A DNA stretch of 64,000 nucleotides from Pantoea cypripedii (GTDB lineage Bacteria; Pseudomonadota; Gammaproteobacteria; Enterobacterales; Enterobacteriaceae): positions 1,849,832 through 1,913,831 of the forward strand of contig NZ_MLJI01000001.1 in assembly GCF_002095535.1 (NCBI RefSeq), given 5' to 3'. Of this stretch, positions 26,295-37,164 are shown piece after piece. The translations under genes were made by a program, and so were the position numbers. The stretch's first letter is position 1. Each line of letters starts with the position of its first letter. Under the pieces are notes generated by a model, which saw only the letters and a list, made by a program, of their open reading frames with translations, ran no database searches and had not been told where the DNA came from.

Positions 26295-27329
26295 ATGAGA
26301 CCAGCTTTACGTTTAGCCGGTGCATTGCTGTTGTCCTGCTGCGGACTGTCTGCACCTGCGCTTGCCACGGAATACCCTCTGCCCGCCGCTAACAGCCGTT
26401 TAATTGGCGAAAACACCCTCACGACTGTACCTGATGACAAACGCCCGCTGGAGGTCATTGCAAAGCATTATAAGATAGGTTTGCTCGGCATGCTGGAAGC
26501 CAACCCTGGCGTAGATCCCTGGTTGCCTAAAGCCGGTACGCAGCTGACGGTGCCGTTGCAGATGTTGCTGCCGGATACGCCGCATGAAGGCATCGTGATT
26601 AACCTCGCTGAACTGCGCCTGTATTACTACCCGAAAGGGGAAGATCGGGTGATTGTCTATCCCATCGGTATTGGCCAGCTGGGGGCAGCGACACCGATTA
26701 TGGTGACCAGTGTCGGCCAGAAAATCCCCAACCCGACGTGGACGCCTACGCCGAATATCCGCAAGCGCTACGCGAAAGAGGGCATCACCCTACCGGGTGT
26801 AGTGCCTGCCGGGCCGGATAACCCCATGGGGCTGTTTGCCATGCGTCTGGCGCACGGTTCCGGCCAGTATCTGATTCACGGTACCAACGCCGATTTTGGC
26901 ATCGGTATGCGCGTCAGTTCAGGCTGTATTCGCCTGCGTCCGGAAGATATCGAAGCGTTGTTTGCCAGTGTGCCGAAAGGCACGCGTGTACAGGTGATTA
27001 ACCAGCCGGTGAAATATGCAATAGAGCCGGATGGGAAGCGTTATATCGAAGTGCATCAGCCGTTATCACACACCGATAAAGATGATCCACAAACCATGCC
27101 GATTACGTTAACAGCGGCGATGAAAAACTTCCTGAATAGCCCGCAAAGCGATACTGCGCTGATTAAGGCGGCGCTGGAGAGACGTTCGGGAATGCCAGTG
27201 CTGGTGAGCAGTGGGGAGCCAGTGACAGCGGATACCGCGATGCCGCAGGTGGTGCAATCTCAGCAGGGGAGTGAGGCGACGCGTGCCACCATCAGTGAAG
27301 CGATGGGGACGTCCGTAGCAAAGCCGTGA
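26295..27329 (+). CDS. ldtE: LdtE-type L,D-transpeptidase (YnhG)
   Basis: A 344-residue periplasmic enzyme (334 in E. coli) forming 3-3 (mDap-mDap) crosslinks in peptidoglycan. A signal peptide ends near PALA-TEY (residue 24), a LysM-like region covers about 40-90, and a YkuD domain spans about 97-235. The catalytic motif has H195 (IHGTNADFG) and C211 (SSGCIRL). A Ser/Thr/Pro-rich tail follows. It lies between suf and lpp as in E. coli. The related Lpp-anchoring enzymes share this fold, so assignment to the crosslinking type rests mainly on synteny. Confidence 0.93.
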   Translation: MRPALRLAGALLLSCCGLSAPALATEYPLPAANSRLIGENTLTTVPDDKRPLEVIAKHYKIGLLGMLEANPGVDPWLPKAGTQLTVPLQMLLPDTPHEGIVINLAELRLYYYPKGEDRVIVYPIGIGQLGAATPIMVTSVGQKIPNPTWTPTPNIRKRYAKEGITLPGVVPAGPDNPMGLFAMRLAHGSGQYLIHGTNADFGIGMRVSSGCIRLRPEDIEALFASVPKGTRVQVINQPVKYAIEPDGKRYIEVHQPLSHTDKDDPQTMPITLTAAMKNFLNSPQSDTALIKAALERRSGMPVLVSSGEPVTADTAMPQVVQSQQGSEATRATISEAMGTSVAKP

Positions 27330-27351
27330 ATTCTGGCTGAATCAGGACAAA

Positions 27352-27378
27352 AAAATGGCGCCTTAATGGCGCCATTTT
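27352..27378. terminator. Bidirectional terminator between ldtE and lpp
   Basis: AAAATGGCGCC (27352-27362) and GGCGCCATTTT (27368-27378) form an 11-bp stem with a 5-nt loop. A- and T-runs on opposite sides let it end both the rightward ldtE and leftward lpp transcripts. Confidence 0.8.
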
Positions 27379-27392
27379 CAGTACCAGAACTC

Positions 27393-27632
<240 letters not shown>

Positions 27633-27673
27633 TTATACCCTCTAGATTGAGTTAATCTCCATGTAGCGTTACA

Positions 27674-27703
27674 AGTATTACACAAAGCTTTTTGAGTTGA
27701 GAA
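27674..27703 (-). promoter_or_regulatory. lpp promoter
   Basis: On the minus strand TTCTCA and TAATAC are spaced 17 bp apart within a very AT-rich stretch, and the downstream sequence matches the E. coli lpp leader. The remaining gap to pykF (27704-27886) is AT-rich with no gene seen. Confidence 0.75.
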
Positions 27704-27886
27704 TAAATTTTTGATGAGAACATGCTTAAACTTGATCGTTCGCTCAAAGAAGCATCGTTTCGCAGAAGATGATAAAAATATTTAGCTAAAACAGAGGGAT
27801 TTAATCGGATTAACCTTAATTTTCTGGCTTTTTGAATAGTTATTATCGATTGGCAATTTCCAGTATCTGTATTAGCCCCGGAATAA

Positions 27887-27913
27887 AAAAAGCGCCCGAT
27901 AAGGGCGCTTTTT
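27887..27913 (-). terminator. Intrinsic terminator of pykF
   Basis: AAAAAGCGCCC (27887-27897) and GGGCGCTTTTT (27903-27913) form an 11-bp stem with a 5-nt loop. It lies 21 nt past the pykF stop, and on the minus strand the stem runs into T residues. Confidence 0.85.
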
Positions 27914-27933
27914 AATAAACATTGAATTAAAAA

Positions 27934-29346
27934 TCAGAGTACGTGTACAGACGATGTATTGGTAGTTCCACTTGGCACCAGTGCACCGGATACCATCACC
28001 ACCACGTCGCCTTTTTGCCCATAACCGCTTTCCAGTGCCATTTCTTTACCAATGCGGTAGAAATCATCCGTTGAGGCAATTTCGTTGACCAGACGGGTTT
28101 CCACACCTTTGCTCAGAATCAGCTGGCGTGCGGTGGTGGCATTGGTGGTCAATGCCAGGATGGTCGCATCAGGGAAGTATTTTCTGATGGCTTTGGCTGA
28201 TTTACCGCCTTCGGTCGCCACGACAATCAGTGGGGCTTCCAGCTTCTCTGCCGTCTCAACAGCACCACGGCATACCGCTTCAGTGATACGCAGTTTGCGT
28301 GAATCCTGCAGCGAATCAATGCGTGATTTCATCACACGGTCAGTGCGTTCACAGATGGTCGCCATGATAGTGACCGATTCCAGCGGGTATTTGCCCTTGG
28401 CGCTTTCGCCAGACAGCATCACTGCATCGGTACCGTCGAGAATGGCGTTGGCCACGTCACCGGCTTCCGCACGGGTCGGACGCGGGTTTTTGATCATAGA
28501 ATCGAGCATCTGGGTCGCGGTAATCACCACTTTGCGTGCTTTGTTGCACTTCTTGATCATCATCTTCTGCGCGAAGATCACTTCTTCAACCGGGATTTCC
28601 ACACCCAGGTCACCACGGGCGACCATGATGCCGTCTGAGGCTTCGAGAATTTCATCGAAGTTGTTCAGGCCTTCCTGGTTTTCGATTTTGGAGATGATCT
28701 GGATGTGTTCGCCGCCGTGTTGTTTCAGGTGCTCACGGATTTCCAGCACATCAGAACGTTTACGGATAAAAGAGGCTGCGACGAAATCGACACCCTGCTC
28801 ACAACCAAAAATCAGGTCGCGTTTGTCTTTTTCTGCCAGCGCAGGCAGCTGAATGGAGACACCAGGCAGGTTAACACCTTTGTTTTCACCGAGGTCACCG
28901 TTGTTCAGCACTTTACACACCACGGTGTTTTCAGTGACTTCGATCACTTCCATGCCAATCAGGCCATCATCCACCAGCACGGTATTGCCAATTTTAAGGT
29001 CTTCAGTAAATCCGGCATAGGTCACCGCGACGCGGTCACTGTTGCCGATCACTGATTGATCGGTGGTGAAGGTGAAGGTCTGGCCAGCTTTCAGTGACGC
29101 GTCGTTGCCGCCTTCCAGTTTCATGGTGCGGATTTCCGGACCTTTGGTGTCCAGCAGAATCGCAGCCTGACGACCGGTTTTCTCGATGACGGCACGCATG
29201 TTTTTAATGCGCTGACCATGCTCGGCGTAGTCCCCGTGCGAGAAGTTCAGGCGCATGACATTCATGCCAGCTTCCAGCAGTTGAGTCAGCATCTCTTCCG
29301 ATTCGGTTTTCGGACCGATAGTACAAACGATCTTGGTCTTTTTCAT
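27934..29346 (-). CDS. pykF: PykF, pyruvate kinase I
   Basis: A 470-residue glycolytic enzyme, the same length as E. coli PykF, converting PEP and ADP to pyruvate and ATP with activation by fructose 1,6-bisphosphate. Start [16 protein letters not shown], the nucleotide/metal-site [13 protein letters not shown], the conserved [17 protein letters not shown] with its catalytic lysine, and [11 protein letters not shown] are visible. The C-terminal effector domain ends [12 protein letters not shown]. The upstream region carries a promoter, a Cra site and two TTGCGCAA palindromes. It is the counterpart of PpsA at the other end of the window. Confidence 0.98.
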   Translation of the reverse strand: MKKTKIVCTIGPKTESEEMLTQLLEAGMNVMRLNFSHGDYAEHGQRIKNMRAVIEKTGRQAAILLDTKGPEIRTMKLEGGNDASLKAGQTFTFTTDQSVIGNSDRVAVTYAGFTEDLKIGNTVLVDDGLIGMEVIEVTENTVVCKVLNNGDLGENKGVNLPGVSIQLPALAEKDKRDLIFGCEQGVDFVAASFIRKRSDVLEIREHLKQHGGEHIQIISKIENQEGLNNFDEILEASDGIMVARGDLGVEIPVEEVIFAQKMMIKKCNKARKVVITATQMLDSMIKNPRPTRAEAGDVANAILDGTDAVMLSGESAKGKYPLESVTIMATICERTDRVMKSRIDSLQDSRKLRITEAVCRGAVETAEKLEAPLIVVATEGGKSAKAIRKYFPDATILALTTNATTARQLILSKGVETRLVNEIASTDDFYRIGKEMALESGYGQKGDVVVMVSGALVPSGTTNTSSVHVL

Positions 29347-29556
29347 GTCAGCTTATCTGTAAGTTGTGATGGATGATAAAGGTTGGGATTCGATGCGCAG
29401 GCACCGAAGTGGAAATTCGTTTGGTGTTGATAAGGGTAATACAGAGTAAGAATAGGAGACGATAGCTAAGCGTGCAGGGAAGTTGTGCGGTACGCGAGGG
29501 AACCGACCAGGCGGTGTTGCGCAAATAATTTGAGTTCTCGCAATAAACACGTTAGC

Positions 29557-29570
29557 GCTGAAACCTTTCA
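29557..29570. promoter_or_regulatory. Cra (FruR) operator of pykF
   Basis: GCTGAAACCTTTCA fits the Cra consensus GCTGAAWCGNTTCA with one mismatch. It lies just downstream of the predicted -10 on the minus strand, a position consistent with repression of pykF by Cra as known in E. coli. Confidence 0.75.
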
Positions 29571-29588
29571 AGTGAGACAACGCGGCAT

Positions 29589-29617
29589 AGTATAGACGCT
29601 CAGTATGCGAAAACCAA
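29589..29617 (-). promoter_or_regulatory. pykF promoter
   Basis: Minus-strand TTGGTT (29612-29617) and TATACT (29589-29594) with a 17-bp spacer form a good sigma-70 promoter about 240 nt before the pykF ATG. Palindromes GTTGCGCAA lie on either side (29516-29524 and 29662-29671). An open frame at 29353-29670 lies wholly in this region and is not considered a gene. Confidence 0.7.
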
Positions 29618-29688
29618 TATGAAAGCGGTAACATAAAACGATGCAGATCAAGGAACAGAGTGTTGCGCAACGGGAGATAAAAAAAGAG

Positions 29689-29765
29689 TGGTGCGTTCTA
29701 ATGGACTCGAACCATCGACCCCCACCATGTCAAGGTGGTGCTCTAACCAACTGAGCTAAGAACGC
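29689..29765 (-). tRNA. valW: tRNA-Val(GAC), copy 1
   Basis: A full cloverleaf on the minus strand: acceptor GCGTTCT/AGAACGC, anticodon stem CCACC/GGTGG with loop TTGACAT giving anticodon GAC, T-loop TTCGAGT, encoded CCA. It closely resembles E. coli valV/valW, found at the same place near pykF and mdtK. Confidence 0.95.
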
Positions 29766-29832
29766 ATTTTACCCGTCATACTTCAGATTGCATGTGCGTT
29801 GACTGCAACCCGAATTATTTAGGGTAATAAAA

Positions 29833-29910
29833 TGGTGCGTCCGAGTGGACTCGAACCACCGAACCCCCACCATGTCAAGGTGGTGCTCTAACCAACTGAG
29901 CTACGGACGC
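29833..29910 (-). tRNA. valV: tRNA-Val(GAC), copy 2
   Basis: Acceptor GCGTCCG/CGGACGC, anticodon GAC, encoded CCA. It differs from its neighbours in the acceptor and T-stem and has a 6-nt rather than 5-nt variable loop. Which copy corresponds to valV or valW is arbitrary. Confidence 0.93.
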
Positions 29911-29913
29911 ACT

Positions 29914-29990
29914 TGGTGCGCTCTAATGGACTCGAACCATCGACCCCCACCATGTCAAGGTGGTGCTCTAACCAACTGAGCTAAGAGCGC
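29914..29990 (-). tRNA. tRNA-Val(GAC), copy 3
   Basis: Acceptor GCGCTCT/AGAGCGC, anticodon GAC, encoded CCA. The body is identical to copy 1 except in the acceptor stem. It lies only 3 nt from copy 2, so the array is probably one transcript starting upstream of 29990. Confidence 0.95.
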
Positions 29991-30143
29991 AACACGCTGT
30001 CAGGGCGACAGCGGGGACGAATATTAACGGCACGCTGGTAAGCTGGCAAGGGGAAAAAGTGATTTTTCATCATGACTGACCAGCATCTGTGCTATGCGTC
30101 GTTTTTTTAGGCGTTGCGGGCCTTTTGCGGCCCGCTCAGCCAC

Positions 30144-31517
30144 TTAGCGCGCAGCGCGGGTCAGAATCACCTGGGCAGGCAAACGCTGCAAACGACGAAT
30201 ACGCCAAATCATCATGATCGCCGCCGAGGTTAACCCGACGATAAAACCACACCAGAAACCGGCCGGGCCGAGTCGGGGAACGACCCAATCTGTCAGCGCC
30301 AGGATATAGCCAACCGGCAGGCCCAGTACCCAGTATGCAATCAGGGTGATAAAGAAGATCGAACGGGTATCTTTGTAGCCACGCAAAATACCGCTGCCAA
30401 TCACCTGAATCGAATCCGAGAACTGGTAAATCGCTGCCAGCAGCATCAGTTGCGCCGCCAGCGTGATGACTTCCGGGTTAGCGGTGTATAACGCGGCGAT
30501 ATGATGGCGGAAGGTCACGGTAAATAGCGCGGTGACGGCGGCCATGCTGATGCCCACACCTTGCGCGGTCCAGGCCGCGACGCAAGCCTGTTCTGCCGAA
30601 CCCTGTCCCAGCCGGTATCCCACGCGAATCGTCGTTGCCACACCGAGTGACAACGGCAGCACGAACATCAGCGAACTGAAGTTCAGCGCAATCTGGTGTC
30701 CGGCCACCTTAACGATGCCAAGCGGCGACACCATCAACGCCACCACGGCAAACAAGGTCACTTCAAAGAACAGTGCCAGCGCCACCGGCAGGCCAAGGGT
30801 AAACAGACGGGACAGAATCGCCCGCGAGGGTGCGGACCAGCCAGTCGCCATACGAATATCGCGCATACTGCCCATGCGTTTCAGCCAGAAGCGCATCACC
30901 AGAAACATCACCCAATAAACGGAAGCTGTTGCCACACCGCAGCCGACACCACCCAGTGCGGGCATGCCAAAATGCCCGTAGATGAACACATAGTTCAGCG
31001 GGATATTGGTCAGCAAACCGAGAAAGCCCAGCACCATGCCGGGTTTGGTTTTTGATAACCCTTCACATTGGTTACGCGCTACCTGGAAAAACAGATAACC
31101 CGGCGCGCCAAACAGCAGGGCATGGAGGTAACCTTCAGCTTTGGCGGCCAGCAACGGGTCGATGTCATGCATGGAACGGATCAGATATCCGGCGTTCCAC
31201 AGCACCAGCATAATAAGCACTGCGACGAACAGCGCCAGCCAGTAGCCCTGACGAACCTGTTCAGCAATGCGCTCGCGGCGTCCTGAACCGTTGAGTTGCG
31301 CAACGGTGGGCGTCAATGCCAGTAGCAAACCATGACCAAATAGAATGGCGGGAAGCCAGATAGAGGTGCCGACCGCAACGGCAGCCATATCCGTGGCGCT
31401 TACCGAACCGGCCATAATGGTATCCACAAACCCCATCGCAGTCTGGGCAACCTGAGCAAGGATGACCGGGATCGCAAGGGCCAGCAATTGACGCGCTTCT
31501 GTTAAATACTTCTGCAC
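30144..31517 (-). CDS. mdtK: MdtK (NorM-type) multidrug Na+/H+ antiporter
   Basis: A 457-residue MATE-family inner-membrane pump, the same length as E. coli MdtK, exporting cationic drugs and fluoroquinolones in exchange for cations. Twelve hydrophobic segments can be followed through the chain. Family marks are [20 protein letters not shown] in the first helices and the equivalent [15 protein letters not shown] in the second half, reflecting the two-fold repeat. It diverges from ribE, as in E. coli. Confidence 0.95.
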   Translation of the reverse strand: MQKYLTEARQLLALAIPVILAQVAQTAMGFVDTIMAGSVSATDMAAVAVGTSIWLPAILFGHGLLLALTPTVAQLNGSGRRERIAEQVRQGYWLALFVAVLIMLVLWNAGYLIRSMHDIDPLLAAKAEGYLHALLFGAPGYLFFQVARNQCEGLSKTKPGMVLGFLGLLTNIPLNYVFIYGHFGMPALGGVGCGVATASVYWVMFLVMRFWLKRMGSMRDIRMATGWSAPSRAILSRLFTLGLPVALALFFEVTLFAVVALMVSPLGIVKVAGHQIALNFSSLMFVLPLSLGVATTIRVGYRLGQGSAEQACVAAWTAQGVGISMAAVTALFTVTFRHHIAALYTANPEVITLAAQLMLLAAIYQFSDSIQVIGSGILRGYKDTRSIFFITLIAYWVLGLPVGYILALTDWVVPRLGPAGFWCGFIVGLTSAAIMMIWRIRRLQRLPAQVILTRAAR

Positions 31518-31718
31518 GTATCACCTGCATTTAAAATAAAAAGGAGAGCGGGGAGACATCCCCAAAGAATACGCGGCTTAGTGTAACGGTCGCTTGCGTA
31601 TCCGCCAAACATTGTTCGCAATTTGTTAAAACAAGCGTGTAAATTTTGCGCACCGGCAAATTAAACCCGAGGAGGTCAGCTGTGATAAACTACGGCAAAC
31701 TTCGCAGAGGCTGAGATT

Positions 31719-32369
31719 ATGTTTACTGGAATTGTGCAGGGTAAGGCAGAAATTGTTGCTATTGAAGAAAAAGAGCTGTTTCGCACTCACATCGTAAAAT
31801 TGCCGGAAGAGTTGCTGCCGGGGCTGGCACTGGGTGCTTCGGTTGCCAACAACGGCTGCTGTCTGACGGTGACGGCGGTTGAAGGCGACCGGGTGAGCTT
31901 TGACTTAATCAAAGAAACCTTGCGTATTACCAACCTGGGTGAATTGCAGGTGGGCGATCTGGTCAATATTGAACGGGCAGCGAAATTCAGTGATGAAATT
32001 GGCGGTCATTTGATGTCTGGACATATTATGACCACCGCAGAGATCTGCAAAATTATTCAGTCAGAAAACAACCGTGAGGTGTGGTTTAAATTACAGGACC
32101 CGGCGCAGATCAAATATATTCTGCACAAAGGTTTTGTCGGTATTGACGGCATCAGCCTGACGGTGGGCGATGTGACGAAGAGTAAATTCTGCGTGCACCT
32201 GATCCCGGAAACGCTGGAGCGCACCACGCTCGGGGCGAAAAAGCTGGGGCATAAAGTGAATATCGAGATCGACCCGCATACTCAGGCGATTGTCGAAACC
32301 GTCGAGCGCGTGCTGGCGCAGCGTGAAGCCGCTACACTGGCGCAGCTAACGTCCGACGAGAGCGAATAA
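31719..32369 (+). CDS. ribE: Riboflavin synthase alpha subunit
   Basis: A 216-residue enzyme (213 in E. coli, where it is also called ribC) that dismutates two lumazines to riboflavin. The two homologous barrels are visible: the first begins [12 protein letters not shown] with ANNGCCLTV, the second begins [12 protein letters not shown] with GIDGISLTV. No FMN riboswitch is apparent upstream; in enterobacteria that normally controls ribB instead. Ends 42 nt before cfa, which converges on it. Confidence 0.96.
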   Translation: MFTGIVQGKAEIVAIEEKELFRTHIVKLPEELLPGLALGASVANNGCCLTVTAVEGDRVSFDLIKETLRITNLGELQVGDLVNIERAAKFSDEIGGHLMSGHIMTTAEICKIIQSENNREVWFKLQDPAQIKYILHKGFVGIDGISLTVGDVTKSKFCVHLIPETLERTTLGAKKLGHKVNIEIDPHTQAIVETVERVLAQREAATLAQLTSDESE

Positions 32370-32382
32370 ACCCGCAATAAAT

Positions 32383-32402
32383 AAGGCGCCATTTGGCGCC
32401 TT
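32383..32402. terminator. Bidirectional terminator between ribE and cfa
   Basis: AAGGCGCCA (32383-32391) and TGGCGCCTT (32394-32402) form a tight stem followed by TCTG on the plus strand and TTATT on the minus strand, ending both convergent transcripts. Confidence 0.7.
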
Positions 32403-32410
32403 TCTGTTAC

Positions 32411-33559
32411 TTAGCGTGCAACACGCAAACCGCCTTCAGCGCCACGGCTAAATACCACCTGCCACAACTGAATATCACGCGCCCGGAATGCACCGGCACA
32501 CGCGCAGAGATAATAACTGAACATGCGTTTAAAGCGGTCGCCATATTTTTCTGCCAGCTGCGGCCAGGTTTCCAGGAAACGATCATGCCAGGCCATCAAC
32601 GTGGTGTCATAATCCGCGCCGAAATTGTGCCAGTCTTCCATCACAAAATGTGACTCGCTGGCATCAGCAATCTGGCGTACTGAAGGCAGACAGCCATTCG
32701 GGAAGATATATTTGTCGATCCAGGGATCCACATTCATATCGGTTTTAACTGACCCGATGGTATGCAGCAGAAAAATACCGTCCGGCTTCAGATTACGATC
32801 GGCCACTTCAAAATAGGTTGCGTAGTTTTTCGGGCCAACGTGCTCGAACATGCCAACGGAAACGATGCGATCAAATTGCAGATTCAGGTCGCGATAATCC
32901 TGCAACAGGATGGTGACATCCAGACCGGCGCAACGCTCCTGCGCCATTTTCTGCTGTTCAGCGGAAATGGTTACGCCATGCACTTTGACGCCGTAATTGC
33001 GGGCGGCAAATTCAGCCAGTCCACCCCAGCCACAACCAATATCCAGCAAAGACATGCCGGGTTGGAGTTGCAGTTTGCGGCAAATCATATCGAGCTTGGC
33101 CTGCTGCGCCTGTTCCAGTGTTTCTGCATCCTTCCAGTAGCCGCAGGAATACTGCATAAAAGGATCGAGCATCAGTGAAAACAGGTCATTACCGAGATCG
33201 TAATGTTCTTTACCCACAATCCAGGCGCGTTTTCTCGATTGCAGATTGGTCAAACGCGCCGCAGCGATTCGCAGTGTGTCTTTAAAATGATGCGGTAATT
33301 GCTGATCCAGATGGTGTTTCAGTACGCGATGAAAGAACATGTCGAGGTTTTCACATTCCCACCAGCCGTCCATGTAACTTTCACCGAGGCCCAGCGATCC
33401 TTCCTGCAGGACCCGTTTAAAAAAATCCGGATGCTTAACCTGAATATCCCAGGGGCGAGTACCATTTATGGCAATATCGGCCCGTTCCAGTAATTCATGG
33501 GCGATACGAAACCAGTGGTTTTCTTCAAGGCTCACTTCTTCTATACACGATGAACTCAT
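32411..33559 (-). CDS. cfa: Cfa, cyclopropane-fatty-acid-phospholipid synthase
   Basis: A 382-residue enzyme, equal to E. coli Cfa, that methylenates unsaturated acyl chains of membrane lipids using SAM, mostly on entry to stationary phase or acid stress. SAM motif is LLDIGCGWGGLAEFAA. Substrate-site stretches include EHYDLGNDLF, MQYSCGYWKDAETLEQAQ, MFEHVGPKNYATYF and the C-terminal YYLCACAGAFRARDIQLWQVVFS. A GGAG 6 nt upstream supports the ATG at 33559. In E. coli its long 5' leader is targeted by sRNAs such as RydC. Confidence 0.97.
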   Translation of the reverse strand: MSSSCIEEVSLEENHWFRIAHELLERADIAINGTRPWDIQVKHPDFFKRVLQEGSLGLGESYMDGWWECENLDMFFHRVLKHHLDQQLPHHFKDTLRIAAARLTNLQSRKRAWIVGKEHYDLGNDLFSLMLDPFMQYSCGYWKDAETLEQAQQAKLDMICRKLQLQPGMSLLDIGCGWGGLAEFAARNYGVKVHGVTISAEQQKMAQERCAGLDVTILLQDYRDLNLQFDRIVSVGMFEHVGPKNYATYFEVADRNLKPDGIFLLHTIGSVKTDMNVDPWIDKYIFPNGCLPSVRQIADASESHFVMEDWHNFGADYDTTLMAWHDRFLETWPQLAEKYGDRFKRMFSYYLCACAGAFRARDIQLWQVVFSRGAEGGLRVAR

Positions 33560-33867
33560 AGCTTCTCCATCACCTTTCCGATTTCAACCTGAGAAAAGAA
33601 TAGTCAATTTCTCCAGGCTTGTGAGAGAACTCACGGAAAATCCGTGCGCCAGATATCCGACGTTTTACAGAGGTATGAATCTGAATAGAAATGTCTGGCA
33701 CAACACCGGGGAGAACATCGTGCAGACACCATCCCAGCGACAGAGTCGCTAAATATTAATACAATTATGTTATTGATTTGTTACAGAAATGCTGACCCAC
33801 GCAGTATATGCTTCCGTGGGTCAATATTCAACGACTTATCGTTAGTTTGCTAACTAAGGTCGTTGCG
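33560..33867. other. cfa leader / punC downstream gap
   Basis: A 308-nt gap without a gene. It would hold the cfa promoter and leader (minus strand). Two hairpins lie at its right end: TGACCCACG/CGTGGGTCA at 33793-33823, and CAACGAC/GTCGTTG at 33829-33865 enclosing GTTAG/CTAAC, just past the punC stop. Neither has a clear T-run, so a role as punC terminator is possible but unproven. Confidence 0.35.
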
Positions 33868-35076
33868 TTAGCGATTATCTTCGCAGGGACGGGAGTTGTG
33901 AGCAACATCACTTTGTGCGTTTGCCACAGCGGCACGCTGCCAGCCGAAACCAGCCCAGGCAAGTGCAACAGTGGCGAGCATCACCAGGCTGGTGCTGTGC
34001 AATGCCTGTTGTAAGCCAGCGGAAACCAGCAGGCTGGCGATAAAGCACAATCCCAGTTGCAGCAGGTTTTGTAAGGATGCCGCTTTACCGGTGGCCTGAG
34101 GGAAGGGCAGCAGCGCGCTGGCGACGACGATCGGGTAGATCGCGCCATTGGCCAGTGCCATGCCGCAAAACGGCAGCAGCAACGCCCAGAGCGCAGGGGT
34201 TGCAAGCTGGGCAACGGCAAACAGGCCGACGATGCTCAGGCTGTAAATCACCAGCAACCACGGCAGCAGTTGTTTGCCCTGAAACCGATTCAGCAGGGCA
34301 CGGCAACCAAAGCCACCGACGAGGAAGGCGATGGTCTGCGGTACATAACTCAGACCAATATCGGCGGGTGACAGCCCGGCATCAGCAAGAATAAAAGGCG
34401 AACCGGTCAGCCAGGCGAAAAAGCTGGCGGAGCAGGCAGAGTAAATCAGCACATTACCGCTGTAGACCTTTGATGCCAGTAACGTCAACCAGCCGGGCTG
34501 TGGCGCGCGTGCCGCCTGAGTGCGGGCGGGGTTCGTCAGTCGCAGGGTACCGACCAGTAGCACCAGCGTGACCAGCGTCAGCAACAGGAAAATGCTGCGC
34601 CAGTGGAAATGGCCCATCAGCCAGGCTCCCAGCAACGGGGCCAGCGCCGGTGACAATGCCACCAGCGGCATAATGGTGGCGAAAACTTTGTTCGCCTGCG
34701 CCTGCGGATAGCGATCAACCACCAGCGCCTGCCAACTGACCGCCGCCGCGCACACCCCAAGCGCCTGGACAAAACGCAGCGCCAGCATCAGTCGTACATC
34801 GGTTACCCACAGCATGCCGAGACAGCCCAGCGCGAAGATCACTAATCCGGCCAGCAGAATGGGTTTGCGACCAAAGCGGTCAGACAACGGACCCCAGAAG
34901 ACTTGCGCACAGGCGAAGCCACCGAGGAACAGGCTCAGGCTGGCACTGATGGTACCAGGGGCAGTAGCAAAATCCTGCTGCATGGCACCGAAGGCCGGCA
35001 GGTACATATCCGTAGCAAGAAAGCCCAGCATGCTTAGCAAAGCAAGGTAAGGCAAAAATCCTTTTGATGACAACAT
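33868..35076 (-). CDS. punC: PunC (YdhC), MFS purine nucleoside transporter
   Basis: A 402-residue Bcr/CflA-type major facilitator with about twelve hydrophobic segments. MFS marker motifs are visible: [11 protein letters not shown] in the loop after helix 2, and [14 protein letters not shown] and [19 protein letters not shown] as in E. coli YdhC. E. coli YdhC has been renamed PunC, a purine/nucleoside transporter activated by PunR. The start at [11 protein letters not shown] (35076) aligns with E. coli; an ATG four codons earlier is possible. It diverges from punR, and purR is two genes away. Confidence 0.9.
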   Translation of the reverse strand: MLSSKGFLPYLALLSMLGFLATDMYLPAFGAMQQDFATAPGTISASLSLFLGGFACAQVFWGPLSDRFGRKPILLAGLVIFALGCLGMLWVTDVRLMLALRFVQALGVCAAAVSWQALVVDRYPQAQANKVFATIMPLVALSPALAPLLGAWLMGHFHWRSIFLLLTLVTLVLLVGTLRLTNPARTQAARAPQPGWLTLLASKVYSGNVLIYSACSASFFAWLTGSPFILADAGLSPADIGLSYVPQTIAFLVGGFGCRALLNRFQGKQLLPWLLVIYSLSIVGLFAVAQLATPALWALLLPFCGMALANGAIYPIVVASALLPFPQATGKAASLQNLLQLGLCFIASLLVSAGLQQALHSTSLVMLATVALAWAGFGWQRAAVANAQSDVAHNSRPCEDNR

Positions 35077-35185
35077 GGTGATTCTCATTAGACAAATTGA
35101 ACGCCGGGGAGTGTAAAAGGGTGCGGCAGGCTTTGTGAAACGCTAATATTTGCGAGGTGCTATCAAAAATTTTGCAGGCAAAATG

Positions 35186-36097
35186 ATGTGGTCTGAATAC
35201 GCGCTTGAAGTGGTGGATGCGGTGGCGCGCAGCGGCAGTTTTAGCGCTGCGGCGCAGGAGTTGCATCGCGTGCCTTCTGCCATCAGCTATACGGTACGTC
35301 AGCTGGAAACCTGGCTGGCCGTGCCTTTGTTTGAAAGGCAGCACCGGGAAGTGGTGCTGACGGCCGCGGGTGAGCATTTCGTGCGTGAAGGGCGGAGTGT
35401 TATCAAAAAAATGCTGGCAACCCGACGCCAGTGCCAGCAACTGGCTAACGGCTGGCGTGGGCAGTTGAGCATCGCGGTTGACTGTATCGTTAAACCGCAG
35501 CGTACCCGGCAACTGGTAAAGGATTTCTACCGCCATTTCCCGGATATGGAGCTGATTATCAGCTATGAAGTGTTCAACGGGGTCTGGGATGCGCTGGCTG
35601 ATGGTCGGGTCGATGTGGCGATTGGGGCCACCCAGGCCATTCCGGTCGGTGGGCGTTTTGCCTTCCAGGATATGGGCGCGCTGAACTGGCGTTGCGTGGT
35701 CAGTCCCGAGCATCCCCTGACAAAAAGTGCCCAGCTGGATGAAGAAACCTTACGGGCGTGGCCTTCACTGGTGCTGGAGGATACATCGCGGGCGCTGCCG
35801 CGGCGTATGACCTGGACGCTGGATAACCAGCGGCGTCTGGTGGTACCGGAGTGGGAAACCGGGATGGATTGTCTGCGGGCAGGGTTGTGCGTAGGGATGG
35901 TGCCGGGCCATTTAGCCCGGCCACTGCTGGATAGCGGCGTGTTAACCGAACTGACGTTGCCTGCACCTTTCCCGGAGAGTCCCTGCTGCGTCAGCTGGTC
36001 GGAACAACGCGCCTCACCGGCATTAAGCTGGTTGCTGGACTATCTGGGCGATGCAGAGACGCTCAACCATGAGTGGTTGAGCGAAACGGTGGCTTAG
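35186..36097 (+). CDS. punR: PunR (YdhB), LysR-family regulator
   Basis: A 303-residue LysR-type activator matching E. coli YdhB/PunR from its first residues ([20 protein letters not shown]). The winged HTH is at about 2-60 ([23 protein letters not shown]), and the effector domain occupies the remainder. In E. coli it activates punC in response to purines. Tandem ATGs lie at 35183 and 35186; I use the second. The longer frame from 35150 lacks a ribosome site. Its stop overlaps the stop of the converging purR by 4 nt. Confidence 0.9.
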   Translation: MWSEYALEVVDAVARSGSFSAAAQELHRVPSAISYTVRQLETWLAVPLFERQHREVVLTAAGEHFVREGRSVIKKMLATRRQCQQLANGWRGQLSIAVDCIVKPQRTRQLVKDFYRHFPDMELIISYEVFNGVWDALADGRVDVAIGATQAIPVGGRFAFQDMGALNWRCVVSPEHPLTKSAQLDEETLRAWPSLVLEDTSRALPRRMTWTLDNQRRLVVPEWETGMDCLRAGLCVGMVPGHLARPLLDSGVLTELTLPAPFPESPCCVSWSEQRASPALSWLLDYLGDAETLNHEWLSETVA

Positions 36098-37119
36098 CGA
36101 CGATAGTCGCGGAACGGGCCGTCGGCGACGGAGCGGCGTTCAATCAATGTGGGCTGCACTTCGATGGTCTGCGGCTCTTCGCGCTTACTGGTGATGCGAT
36201 CGAGCAGCATTTCCAGCGCTTTTTCTCCCAGCTGTGCTTTTGGCTGATGAACGGTTGTCAGAGCCGGGGTGAAATACCGGGCGTTGCGCACGTTGTCATA
36301 GCCAATCACCGAGATATCCTGTGGCACGCGCAGCCCCATTTCATCGGCGGCACAAATCGCGCCCATCGCCATGATATCGCCACCACAAAACACCGCCGTC
36401 GGACGTTGTTTCTGGTTGAGGATCTGCTGCATCGCCTGATAACCGGATTCCGGTTCGAAGTCGCCCTGCACAATCCACTCCGGGCGCACGGTAATACCGG
36501 CTTCATGCAACGCCTGCATAAAACCAGCATGACGACCACCGCCAGTGTTGCGCTCCATCTGGCCAGGGATGGCACCAATGTCGCGATGTCCACGTTCGAT
36601 CAGGTAACGTCCGGCGAGATAGCCACCCTGGAAGGCGTTATCCTGCACGGTATCGGTGAAATCACCGCGAGACTCGCCCCAGTCCATCACCACCATCGGG
36701 ATATTGCGGTTCTCTTCCAGCATGGTGAGCAGGTCGTCGGGATATTCGGAACACATCACCAATAAACCGTCGACGCGCTTTTGCGCCATCATCGAGAGAT
36801 AAGCACGCTGCTTTTGCAGATCGTTATGCGCATTGCCGAGAATCAGCGTATAGCCACGGTCGAAACAGTGGTTTTCCACCGCTTCAATGATTTCCGCGAA
36901 ATAGGGGGCTTCGCTGGAGGTGGCGAGCAATCCCAGCGTTTTGGTGTGGTTGACTTTCAGGCTACGCGCCACGGCGCTGGGCGAGTAGTGCAGCTCTTTG
37001 ATCGCTTCCCATACGGCGTTACGCGTTTCTTCCGCGACAAAACGCGTTTTGTTGATGACATGCGAAACCGTGGTGGTGGAGACACCGGCGCGTTTCGCCA
37101 CATCTTTAATTGTTGCCAT
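36094..37119 (-). CDS. purR: PurR, purine repressor
   Basis: A 341-residue LacI-family repressor that uses hypoxanthine or guanine as co-repressor and controls purine synthesis genes. The N-terminal HTH and hinge ([20 protein letters not shown], then [11 protein letters not shown]) are nearly those of E. coli PurR. The effector domain includes the family stretches [16 protein letters not shown] and DISVIGYDN. The start is at 37119 (MATIKDVAK); an open frame 32 codons longer would cover the operator. An operator-like site upstream suggests autoregulation. Confidence 0.96.
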   Translation of the reverse strand: MATIKDVAKRAGVSTTTVSHVINKTRFVAEETRNAVWEAIKELHYSPSAVARSLKVNHTKTLGLLATSSEAPYFAEIIEAVENHCFDRGYTLILGNAHNDLQKQRAYLSMMAQKRVDGLLVMCSEYPDDLLTMLEENRNIPMVVMDWGESRGDFTDTVQDNAFQGGYLAGRYLIERGHRDIGAIPGQMERNTGGGRHAGFMQALHEAGITVRPEWIVQGDFEPESGYQAMQQILNQKQRPTAVFCGGDIMAMGAICAADEMGLRVPQDISVIGYDNVRNARYFTPALTTVHQPKAQLGEKALEMLLDRITSKREEPQTIEVQPTLIERRSVADGPFRDYRR

Positions 37120-37164
37120 GAAAATGGTACTCCCGGGCTTATCGCAACTTACTGATAAGTATAT

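Noticed and set aside
29353..29670. 105-codon frame upstream of pykF
   Set aside because: It covers the pykF promoter, Cra site and palindromes, and shows no protein features.
29689..29990. tRNA array as an integration site for a genomic island
   Set aside because: No integrase, direct repeat or foreign gene adjoins the tRNAs; mdtK and pykF flank them as in E. coli.
30113..30136. GCGGGCC/GGCCCGC hairpin after mdtK
   Set aside because: On the mdtK strand it is followed by A rather than T residues, so it does not read as an intrinsic terminator.
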